DNA of 5,200 nucleotides from Bacillota bacterium (GTDB lineage Bacteria > Bacillota > GCA-003054495 > Carboxydocellales > JAJZTU01). The translations under genes and the position numbers were made by a program. Of this stretch, positions 1 to 5,200 are shown piece after piece. The stretch covers positions 1-5,200 of the forward strand of contig JAJZTU010000247.1 of the NCBI GenBank assembly GCA_021848765.1, read 5' to 3'. Within the stretch, counting starts at the first letter, position 1, and each line of letters begins with the position of its first letter. Under the pieces are notes generated by a model, which made no database searches, was not told the origin of the DNA, and saw only the letters and a program-made list of their open reading frames with translations.

Positions 1-302
1 ATGTGGAAGCCAAGCTGGGGACCAAAGTACATGCAGCGCTGGACGGCAAGGTGCTCAAGGTTGGGGAAGACAAAGTACTGGGGAAATATGTGCAGATCAG
101 CCATAGTGGACAGCTAACCACCCTCTATGCCCAATTGGACAAAATTGTGGTGCAAGAGAGCGAACAGGTCAAGGAAGGGGATATCATCGGGCAGGTTGGT
201 CAAACCGGTGCAGCCGAAGAACCACACCTCCACTTCGAGATACGGGAAAAGGGTGACTTGGTGGATCCGTTTAACAAGTTGAACCAAACCGGAATACAAT
301 GA
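1..302 (+). CDS. M23/LytM-domain protein, SpoIVFA-like, 3' part only
   Basis: This is the C-terminal part of an M23 (LytM) peptidase-like domain; the 5' end lies outside the window. The 99 visible codons start at base 3. The GTG there is probably an internal Val, because the text aligns with the middle of an M23 domain (GTKVHAALDGKV) and no ribosome binding site can be seen. HLHFEIR (visible residues 75-81) keeps the HxH motif, and a DP-F-x-x-L tail closes the domain as usual. The Y-x-H-L motif, whose His is catalytic in LytM enzymes, reads YAQL here (Gln at 44), so enzymatic activity is doubtful. The first zinc motif (HxxxD) lies upstream of the window. The gene stops 19 bases before a SpoIVFB-like protease. 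In B. subtilis that position is held by SpoIVFA, a membrane-anchored LytM-like regulator of SpoIVFB. A SpoIVFA role is therefore likely, but an ordinary cell wall M23 peptidase is not excluded. Confidence 0.8.
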   Translation, partial: VEAKLGTKVHAALDGKVLKVGEDKVLGKYVQISHSGQLTTLYAQLDKIVVQESEQVKEGDIIGQVGQTGAAEEPHLHFEIREKGDLVDPFNKLNQTGIQ

Positions 303-306
303 TGGT

Positions 307-313
307 AGGAGGG
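307..313 (+). promoter_or_regulatory. Ribosome binding site of the M50 protease gene
   Basis: AGGAGGG lies 8 bases before the ATG at 322. It is a near-perfect Shine-Dalgarno match and fixes that start. It lies in the 19-base gap after the M23 gene, which supports co-transcription of the two genes. Confidence 0.8.
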
Positions 314-321
314 TCCGAGGA

Positions 322-1221
322 ATGAACGTGGGACGTATCGCAGGTGTCCAACTGGTTTTGAACCGCTACTTCCTGGCCCTCCTCTGCTTATATTTTCTGG
401 CCGGTGTCCTGGTCAAGGCGTTAGTGGTTTTTGGTCTGGTCTTCTACCATGAACTGTTTCATGTGGTGACCGCCGGTTGGATGGGCATCAAGGTGAGAGA
501 AATTGAGCTCCTTCCTTTCGGAGGGGTGGCCAAAATGGAGGATTTGCTGGAACTCCGGCCCAGCGTGGAAATGAAAGTAGCCCTGGCCGGCCCTTTTAGC
601 AATGCCCTGCTGCTGGCTTTACTCTGGAGCCTGAGAATCTACGGGATAGGAAGTGAGGAGTTCTGGTTATCGGCAGATATGAAGTTTTTGCAGCGGGCCA
701 ACATCCTTATGTTGGCTTTTAATTTGCTCCCGGCCCTACCTCTGGACGGCGGCCGGATTTACAGGGCCTTTCTCGCCCCCCGGGTAGGATTTAAGGAAGC
801 TACGGAACTGGCTGCGGGCATGGGCAGGGGGATTGCCGTACTTTTGGGGGTTCTGGGCTTGGGCGGCCTGTACTTTGAACTGACCGGGCTGGATTTTTTC
901 ATCATAGTGTTATTTTTGTTCATTGCAGCATCTAAAGAGCGTTCCCAGGCCCACTTTGTATTCCTCCACTCTCTGACCAGGAAACAGGATGAGCTGGCAG
1001 ATAAAGGTGTGCTGATGGCCCAGGTTCTGGTGGGACAGGAGGATGCCCCGGTAAAGGATATTATCCAACGCTTTGTACCCCGAAAATACCACCTGGTCAT
1101 GGTCATGGACAAGAACTGGCGGTTTTTGGGGCTGCTAAACGAAAATGAACTGGTTACGGGCCTGCTGGAGAAAGGATATCTGGTTCCCCTGGCCGGTTTG
1201 CTGAATAGGGACAGGAACTAA
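322..1221 (+). CDS. spoIVFB: SpoIVFB-like M50 intramembrane metalloprotease
   Basis: This is a 299-residue multi-pass membrane zinc protease, about the length of B. subtilis SpoIVFB, which releases active sigma-K by cutting pro-sigma-K in the mother cell. The zinc motif is H43-E44-L-F-H47, with E44 as general base. It is followed by LLPFGG (63-68) and by NLLPALPLDGG (134-144), in which D142 is the third zinc ligand. These three blocks match SpoIVFB in order and spacing. Hydrophobic segments lie at about 14-50, 84-103, 123-141, 166-186 and 190-204. The soluble C-terminus (about 235-290) resembles the single CBS domain of SpoIVFB, which in the family senses ATP. The usual Gly of HExGH is Phe here. 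The start is set by AGGAGGG 8 bases upstream. The gene follows a SpoIVFA-like gene, which strengthens the assignment. A general M50 protease of another role is the main alternative. Confidence 0.9.
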   Translation: MNVGRIAGVQLVLNRYFLALLCLYFLAGVLVKALVVFGLVFYHELFHVVTAGWMGIKVREIELLPFGGVAKMEDLLELRPSVEMKVALAGPFSNALLLALLWSLRIYGIGSEEFWLSADMKFLQRANILMLAFNLLPALPLDGGRIYRAFLAPRVGFKEATELAAGMGRGIAVLLGVLGLGGLYFELTGLDFFIIVLFLFIAASKERSQAHFVFLHSLTRKQDELADKGVLMAQVLVGQEDAPVKDIIQRFVPRKYHLVMVMDKNWRFLGLLNENELVTGLLEKGYLVPLAGLLNRDRN

Positions 1222-1239
1222 AATTATTTTTTTATAACT

Positions 1240-1260
1240 TCCTACGAAAAGGATTTTTTT
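1240..1260 (+). terminator. Weak terminator-like hairpin after the M50 gene
   Basis: TCCT (1240-1243) can pair with AGGA (1250-1253) across a 6-base loop, followed at once by seven T residues (1254-1260). A second run of seven T lies at 1227-1233. A 4-bp stem is short for an efficient intrinsic terminator, so this is tentative. Its position just after the stop codon is what one would expect. Confidence 0.25.
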
Positions 1261-1299
1261 GCTAATGTGTAGAACATTATGAAGTTAGCACTGAACAGA

Positions 1300-1305
1300 T
1301 ATACT
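1300..1305 (+). promoter_or_regulatory. Possible -10 element for the radical SAM operon
   Basis: TATACT matches the sigma-A -10 consensus at 5 of 6 bases and lies 74 bases before the start of the radical SAM gene. The base block 17 bases upstream (TTATGA, 1277-1282) matches TTGACA at only 3 of 6 positions, and there is no TG extension. TATACTA also resembles the -10 of forespore sigma factors, but no fitting -35 is seen. This is a weak candidate only. Confidence 0.25.
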
Positions 1306-1365
1306 ATTAAGGACAGCTATCCGGATAAACACAGCTTGGTTTGCGGCAAATAAAGCATACCCGGC

Positions 1366-1372
1366 AAGGAGG
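1366..1372 (+). promoter_or_regulatory. Ribosome binding site of the radical SAM gene
   Basis: AAGGAGG lies 7 bases before the ATG at 1380, a perfect Shine-Dalgarno with ideal spacing. It fixes that start and implies good translation. Confidence 0.85.
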
Positions 1373-1379
1373 AAAATAG

Positions 1380-3278
1380 ATGACGCAGCTTTTGGAGAAT
1401 TTTTTAGAGGAACGAATTTTGCCAAAGGTCACCAAGCCCAGCCGGTATGCGGGTAATGAGTGGAATTCAATTCACAAGGACTGGTCCCGGACTGCCCTGA
1501 AAATGGCCTTTTGTTTCCCGGATGTCTACGAGGTAGGCATGTCCCACCTGGGTACCCGCATTCTTTACCACATAGTTAATGCCCGTCCGGATGCACTGCT
1601 GGAGCGGGTTTTTGCTCCTTGGGTGGATCTGGAGAAGGAACTAAGGGAGCATGGCCTGCCCCTGTTCAGCCTGGAAAGCCGGCGGCCTTTGACTGATTTT
1701 GACCTGGTCGGCTTTACCCTGCAATATGAGATGAGCTTCACCAATATTCTCAATATGCTGGACCTGGCAAAAATCCCCCTGTCCAGTGCAGAACGGGATG
1801 AAAGCTACCCCCTTATCGCCGCTGGGGGGCCCTGTGGGTTTAATCCCGAACCCTTGGCCCCTTTTATTGATTTTTTTGTTATCGGGGAAGGGGAGGAAGT
1901 CCTGAATGAAGTCCTGGATGTCATTAAGGACTGGAAGCAGGATAAACCGGGGGGTAAAGCCGGGCTGCTTACCCAACTGGTACAGGTGCCAGGCATATAT
2001 GTGCCTGCCTTTTATTCTGTAGAATATGACACCGAAGGCAAAATCTCAGCTGTTAGGCCTAATCGCCCGGGTGTTCCCCAGGTGGTTAACAAACGGGTAA
2101 TTAAAAATTTTGATGAAGTGCCCTTTCCCACCAAACCTATTGTGCCTTACACGGAAATTGTCCATGACCGGATTATGCTGGAGGTGCTGCGGGGCTGTAC
2201 CCGGGGCTGCCGGTTTTGCCAGGCTGGGATGCTCTACCGCCCTGTGCGGGAAAAAAGTCCGGAGACCCTCTACAGGCAAGCCAGGGAACTCATGGAGAAT
2301 ACCGGGTATAACGAGATATCTTTGACCTCCTTGAGCACCAGCGACTATTCCTGTGTAGGCCCGGTAGTGGAGACCCTGCTCAATGAATTTGAGGGACAAG
2401 GGGTGGGCCTTTCTTTACCCAGCCTCAGGATTGACTCCTTTTCCGTGGACCTGGCAGAACAGGTCCAGCGGGTAAGAAAAACCGGGCTGACTTTTGCACC
2501 CGAAGCCGGGACCCAGCGGCTCAGGGATGTGATTAACAAAGGGGTTACTGAAGAGAACCTGGTAGAGGCTGTTACCAGCGCTTTTCAGCACGGGTGGACG
2601 ACTATCAAGCTGTATTTCATGATTGGCCTGCCCACAGAGACTGAGGAAGACCTGGACGGTATCGCCTACCTGGCCAACCGGGTAGTGCGGATTGCCGATG
2701 AGTTAGGTGTGGGGAAAAAGGGCAAAGGGCTTAAGGTCACTGTAAGCGCTTCCTCGTTTGTGCCGAAGGCCGGTACTCCTTTTCAATGGGAACCTCAGGA
2801 CTCCCTGGACACACTCAGGGAGAAACAGAATTATCTCAAGAGCCGGATCAGAAATCGCAAAATCACTTTCAATTGGCATGATGCCAAATTAAGTGTGATT
2901 GAAGGGGTTTTTGCCCGGGGAGACCGGAAGCTGGCTGCTGCCTTAGAACGGGCCTGGCGCCTGGGATGTAAGTTTGACGGCTGGACCGAGCACTTTCACT
3001 ATGAGCTCTGGATGCAGGCCTTTGCCGAAGAGGGAATTATTCCGGAGGCCTATGCCCGGCGAAGCTTTGAACACAGTGATATTTTGCCCTGGGAGCATAT
3101 CGGGTCCGGGGTGAGTAAGCAGTTTTTAATCCGGGAGCACCGGAAAGCGCTGGAAGCAGCGAGAACCCCTGACTGCCGTTTTGAGGACTGCCATTGCTGC
3201 CGGCTGTGTAATGATTTGGGGGTTAGTTTAGACCTGAAGGGCAGGGAGGGAAAACATGCGCTACAGGATAGAATTTAG
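1380..3278 (+). CDS. Radical SAM protein with B12-binding-like domain (TIGR03960-type)
   Basis: This is a complete 632-residue protein of unknown reaction. Residues about 38-185 look like the Rossmann-type B12-binding domain found before many radical SAM cores: FPDVYEVGMSHLG (46-58), FDLVGFTLQYEMSF (107-120), AAGGP (147-151), then FFVIGEGEEVLNEVL (165-179). The cobalamin-ligating DxHxxG motif is absent, as is common in radical SAM enzymes of this layout. The radical SAM core (about 262-490) carries C273-x3-C277-x2-C280 in RGCTRGCRFC, which binds the 4Fe-4S cluster that cleaves SAM. EAGTQRLRDVINKG (375-388) and IKLYFMIGLPTET (409-421) are later core motifs. A C-terminal Cys group (C599, C604, C606, C607, C610) may bind a second metal or Fe-S centre. 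The last 23 bases overlap the DUF2344 gene, so the two products probably act together. The family assignment rests on recall of this architecture and pairing; the substrate is unknown. Confidence 0.9.
   Translation: MTQLLENFLEERILPKVTKPSRYAGNEWNSIHKDWSRTALKMAFCFPDVYEVGMSHLGTRILYHIVNARPDALLERVFAPWVDLEKELREHGLPLFSLESRRPLTDFDLVGFTLQYEMSFTNILNMLDLAKIPLSSAERDESYPLIAAGGPCGFNPEPLAPFIDFFVIGEGEEVLNEVLDVIKDWKQDKPGGKAGLLTQLVQVPGIYVPAFYSVEYDTEGKISAVRPNRPGVPQVVNKRVIKNFDEVPFPTKPIVPYTEIVHDRIMLEVLRGCTRGCRFCQAGMLYRPVREKSPETLYRQARELMENTGYNEISLTSLSTSDYSCVGPVVETLLNEFEGQGVGLSLPSLRIDSFSVDLAEQVQRVRKTGLTFAPEAGTQRLRDVINKGVTEENLVEAVTSAFQHGWTTIKLYFMIGLPTETEEDLDGIAYLANRVVRIADELGVGKKGKGLKVTVSASSFVPKAGTPFQWEPQDSLDTLREKQNYLKSRIRNRKITFNWHDAKLSVIEGVFARGDRKLAAALERAWRLGCKFDGWTEHFHYELWMQAFAEEGIIPEAYARRSFEHSDILPWEHIGSGVSKQFLIREHRKALEAARTPDCRFEDCHCCRLCNDLGVSLDLKGREGKHALQDRI
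3243..3250 (+). promoter_or_regulatory. Ribosome binding site inside the radical SAM gene
   Basis: AGGGAGGG lies 5 bases before the ATG at 3256 and entirely within the last codons of the radical SAM gene. It decides the start of the DUF2344 gene and, with the 23-base overlap, points to translational coupling. Confidence 0.7.
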
Positions 3279-3948
3279 CAAATTGAGGGAGGCCCGCTTT
3301 GTCTCTCACCTGGATACGGTGAAAACTGTGGAAAGAGCCCTGCGCAGGGGTAAAATCCCCATGGCTTTTTCCGAGGGTTTTAACCCCCATCCGAAAATGT
3401 CTTTTGGCTCAGCCCTGGCAGTAGGAGTAACCAGTGATAAAGAGTATCTGGACCTGGAACTGGCCCGGGACTGGGAACCTGACAGGCTGCAGGAGGCCCT
3501 GCGCCAAAGTCTTCCCTCAGGCTACAGGGTTAACCGGGTTAGCCGGGTTTCCCTCCGCAGCCCGGCTCTGATGAGTGTGATTAACCGTGCCGATTACCTT
3601 GTCCGGGCTTATTTGAACGGCCCGGTAGAATCCGCAGCGGTTTCGGAGCTGGTTCGGAAATTTCAGGACCTCCCTGAGATCCGGGTTGAGAAGAATACCA
3701 AGAAGGGAAAAAAGGAAGTCGATTTGCGTCCGGGAATTTTTGAACTCTCAGGCCAACTGCAGGGTGACATGTTGATTCTACGGATGCTCCTGCAATCCGG
3801 AAGTGAGGGAAATATACGGCCGGAGGATGTCCTGTCTGCTTTCAATGATTTTGGGAAACTGGGCTTGGATGTAACCACAGCCCAAATCCACCGGTTGGCG
3901 CTGTATGTTTTTGACGGGGAGAAAATGCTGTCCCCCATGGAAGGGTAA
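3256..3948 (+). CDS. DUF2344 / TIGR03936-family protein, radical SAM partner
   Basis: This 230-residue soluble protein has no known function. The N-terminal block is the family signature: FSKLREARFVSHLD (7-20), ALRRGKIPMAFSEGFNPHPKMSFG (28-51 in outline, with the key FNPHPK at 42-47), then LAVGVTSDKEYLDLEL (54-69). A second conserved stretch, KGKKEVDLRP, lies at 150-159. In other bacteria this domain is fused to the C-terminus of a radical SAM protein like its upstream neighbour; here the two are separate genes that overlap by 23 bases in different frames. That strongly suggests one functional unit. No signal peptide, membrane segment or cysteine cluster is seen, so it more likely supplies binding or substrate contact than catalysis, which is inference. 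The start follows AGGGAGGG at 5-base spacing. It ends 64 bases before the ribonuclease G/E gene, probably in the same operon. Confidence 0.88.
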   Translation: MRYRIEFSKLREARFVSHLDTVKTVERALRRGKIPMAFSEGFNPHPKMSFGSALAVGVTSDKEYLDLELARDWEPDRLQEALRQSLPSGYRVNRVSRVSLRSPALMSVINRADYLVRAYLNGPVESAAVSELVRKFQDLPEIRVEKNTKKGKKEVDLRPGIFELSGQLQGDMLILRMLLQSGSEGNIRPEDVLSAFNDFGKLGLDVTTAQIHRLALYVFDGEKMLSPMEG

Positions 3949-3952
3949 GTTG

Positions 3953-3999
3953 CCAAGGTTACCGCCTGGGCACAAGGTACTTGGTACGACCAAGTTTTT
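3953..3999 (+). promoter_or_regulatory. Hairpin with U-run in the RNase G/E leader, possible attenuator
   Basis: ACTTGGT (3979-3985) and ACCAAGT (3989-3995) form a perfect 7-bp stem with a 3-base loop, followed by T residues through 3999. The ribosome binding site AGGAG begins at 4000, directly after the U-run. CCAAG at 3953-3957, and CAAG at 3973-3976, could each pair with the CTTGG arm (3980-3984) and so compete with the hairpin. The shape fits a weak intrinsic terminator, an attenuator, or an RNase processing or autoregulation site. The stem has only three G-C pairs, so termination strength is uncertain. Confidence 0.5.
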
Positions 4000-4004
4000 A
4001 GGAG
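4000..4004 (+). promoter_or_regulatory. Ribosome binding site of the RNase G/E gene
   Basis: AGGAG lies 8 bases before the ATG at 4013 and supports that start over the in-frame TTG at 4010. It abuts the U-run of the upstream hairpin, so folding of the leader could affect ribosome access. Confidence 0.7.
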
Positions 4005-4012
4005 TTGGTTTG

Positions 4013-5200
4013 ATGTTTAAGGAAATAATAGTAAATGTTACCGAAGAGGAAACCAGGGCGGCAGTGCTGGAAGACCAGACTCTGGTAGAGCTATATATTG
4101 AGCGTTCCCTGAACCAGCGGCTGGTAGGGAACATTTATAAGGGTAAAATAGAAAATGTCCTTCCGGGGATGCAGGCGGCCTTTGTAAACATTGGGCTGGA
4201 GAAAAACGCCTTTCTTTATGTGGAGGAGGCCCTCCCGGCCCGGACTCCTGCTGAGTGGGCGGAGGGTGAGTTGGAAAATCCCCGGGCCAATGTAGTCCAT
4301 CCCCGGGCTAATATTACTGATGTGGTCAAGGAAGGCCAAAACCTGGTGGTGCAGATTACCAAGGAGCCTATCGGCACCAAGGGCCCCCGGGTGACTACCC
4401 ATATAACCCTTCCGGGCCGCTACCTGGTGTTAATGCCTACAGTGGATTATGTGGGTATTTCCCGCCGTATTGAAAGCGATGCCGAACGGGAAAGGCTGCG
4501 GCGTATCGCCGATGTTATCAGGCCGAAGGATATGGGAGTTATTGTCCGTACGGTAGCCGAGGGTATGGAAGAAGAAGAACTCCGGCAGGACATGTTTTTT
4601 CTCTCCAAGCTGTGGAAAAAGATCCAGAACCGGGCGTCTTCAGGGCCTGTCCCCAACTTGATTCATAAGGACCTGGATTTGGTCCAGCGGATTCTCCGGG
4701 ACCTGTTTACAGGGGATATTGACAGGCTGAAGATTGATTCCCGTTATGCTTATGATAAGATCATGGAGCTTTTGGAGTTTATCGGGCCCCAGCTTAAATA
4801 CAAAATTCAGCTCTCCGAAGGAGGCGACCTGTTCAGCCGGCACAATCTGGATGTAGAGATTGAAAAGGCTTTGAAACGCAAAGTCTGGCTGAAGTGCGGG
4901 GGCTATCTGGTGATAGACCAAATGGAGGCCTTAACCGCTATTGATGTTAATACCGGGAAATATGTAGGCACTCATAATTTAGAGGAGACTGTCCTCAAAA
5001 CCAATCTGGAAGCAGCAATTGAAATTGCCCGCCAGATGCGGCTGCGCAATCTGGGTGGGATAATCATCGTGGACTTTATAGATATGGTCGATGAGGAACA
5101 CCGTCAGCAGGTCCTGCAGGCTTTGGAGGAAGAGGTTAAAAAAGACAAGACCAAGACCAATATCCTGGGGATTACCCAGTTAGGGTTGGTGGAAATTACC
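4013..5200 (+). CDS. rng: Ribonuclease G/E family endoribonuclease, 5' part only
   Basis: The first 396 codons are open to the window end; family members of this type are usually about 480-570 residues. These enzymes cut single-stranded RNA in rRNA maturation and mRNA decay. The S1 RNA-binding domain is at about 36-125 (VGNIYKGKIENVLPGMQAAFVNIG), with an insertion at about 75-100. GPRVTTHITLPGRYLVLMP (124-142) follows. The 5'-sensor region includes VIVRT (176-180), matching R169-T170 of E. coli RNase E. The DNase I-like catalytic part has EALTAIDVNTG (305-315) and IIVDFIDM (351-358); D311 and D354 match the magnesium-binding D303 and D346 of E. coli RNase E. The zinc-link CPxC motif would lie just past the end. 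A 7-residue near-repeat sits at 89-102. The C-terminal scaffold of RNase E cannot be judged here; length and context favour a short RNase G-type protein. Confidence 0.93.
   Translation, partial: MFKEIIVNVTEEETRAAVLEDQTLVELYIERSLNQRLVGNIYKGKIENVLPGMQAAFVNIGLEKNAFLYVEEALPARTPAEWAEGELENPRANVVHPRANITDVVKEGQNLVVQITKEPIGTKGPRVTTHITLPGRYLVLMPTVDYVGISRRIESDAERERLRRIADVIRPKDMGVIVRTVAEGMEEEELRQDMFFLSKLWKKIQNRASSGPVPNLIHKDLDLVQRILRDLFTGDIDRLKIDSRYAYDKIMELLEFIGPQLKYKIQLSEGGDLFSRHNLDVEIEKALKRKVWLKCGGYLVIDQMEALTAIDVNTGKYVGTHNLEETVLKTNLEAAIEIARQMRLRNLGGIIIVDFIDMVDEEHRQQVLQALEEEVKKDKTKTNILGITQLGLVEIT
4278..4314 (+). repeat. Imperfect tandem repeat, period 21, inside the RNase G/E gene
   Basis: ATCCCCGGGCCAATGT (4278-4293) recurs as ATCCCCGGGCTAATAT (4299-4314), exactly 21 bases later. 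It encodes NPRANVV followed by HPRANIT (residues 89-102). The second copy aligns with the conserved segment before DVVKEGQ of the S1 domain, so the first looks like an in-frame duplication in the variable insertion. Confidence 0.6.

Larger units (their letters stand above)
1222..1379 (+). other. Intergenic leader with nested inverted repeats
   Basis: This AT-rich gap separates the sporulation protease from the radical SAM gene. It contains a perfect 7-bp inverted repeat, TAACTTC (1235-1241) with GAAGTTA (1281-1287). Inside that arm lies TAATGT (1263-1268) with ACATTA (1274-1279), loop of 5. GCTAA (1261-1265) and TTAGC (1285-1289) form a competing pair. A separate small hairpin spans 1334-1356: GCTT pairs with AAGC and, inside it, TTTG with CAAA. 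No known riboswitch or T-box motif is recognised. It probably holds the end of one transcript and the start of the next, but the stems are weak and AT-rich and could be chance. Confidence 0.4.

Noticed and set aside
3..5. GTG as the true start of the M23-type gene
   Set aside because: The codons from here align with the interior of an M23 domain, and there is no room for a ribosome binding site or membrane anchor. The real start lies before the window.
1279..1353. A 24-codon open frame (MKLALNRYTIKDSYP...) in the gap before the radical SAM gene
   Set aside because: There is no Shine-Dalgarno sequence before its ATG, it overlaps the candidate promoter, and it shows no recognisable features. 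It could be checked by ribosome profiling, but chance is more likely.
1222..1379. A riboswitch, especially a cobalamin or SAM one, before the B12-like radical SAM gene
   Set aside because: The gap is only 158 bases and AT-rich, and I find no B12-box or SAM-aptamer-like conserved core. A covariance-model search would settle it; a significant hit would reverse this.
2110..2325. A 71-codon + strand open frame within the radical SAM gene
   Set aside because: It is in a shifted frame of the conserved radical SAM core and its Cys-rich look comes from the out-of-frame CxxxCxxC region.
2046..2399. Antisense open frame of 117 codons within the radical SAM gene
   Set aside because: It lies wholly opposite a well-supported conserved gene, including its CxxxCxxC motif, has no plausible ribosome binding site, and its protein resembles nothing I recognise.
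3533..3551. Short direct repeat of CCGGGTT in the DUF2344 gene
   Set aside because: It is explained by the coded NRVSRVS stretch and GC-rich codon choice, with no larger repeat unit.
3778..4402. Antisense open frames across the DUF2344/RNase junction and the RNase start
   Set aside because: Both strands cannot easily be coding here; the + strand matches DUF2344 and RNase G/E families, while the antisense products are low-complexity shadows.

Overview
The window reads as chromosomal DNA of an endospore-forming Firmicute, most likely a Clostridia member of moderate GC. This is inferred from the gene content (a SpoIVFA/SpoIVFB-like sporulation protease pair), strong AGGAGG-type ribosome binding sites, and the gene order. 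I cannot name the genus from sequence alone. All genes lie on the + strand and are tightly packed. I see no mobile element, CRISPR array, tRNA or rRNA.

Region by region: bases 1-302 hold the C-terminal end of an M23/LytM-type protein (SpoIVFA-like), cut by the window start. Bases 322-1221 encode a complete SpoIVFB-like M50 intramembrane metalloprotease. A 158-base AT-rich gap follows (1222-1379), with several small inverted repeats, a possible promoter and a weak terminator-like element. Bases 1380-3278 encode a 632-residue radical SAM protein with an N-terminal B12-binding-like domain (TIGR03960-type). Its last 23 bases overlap the next gene (3256-3948), a DUF2344/TIGR03936-type protein. A 64-base leader then carries a perfect 7-bp hairpin with a U-run directly against the ribosome binding site. 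It precedes a ribonuclease G/E gene (4013 onward) that runs off the window end.

Functionally there are two blocks. The first is the sporulation module: in Bacillus subtilis SpoIVFB cleaves pro-sigma-K in the mother cell outer forespore membrane, and SpoIVFA anchors and restrains it. The second pairs an uncharacterised radical SAM enzyme and its DUF2344 partner with an RNA-processing endonuclease. In B. subtilis spoIVFA-spoIVFB sit just upstream of rplU-ysxB-rpmA-obg. The same ribosomal cluster is expected beyond base 5200 here, but this is inference. The least understood part is the radical SAM/DUF2344 pair. The most testable new signal is the hairpin in the RNase G/E leader. Nothing here is clearly a wholly new system.
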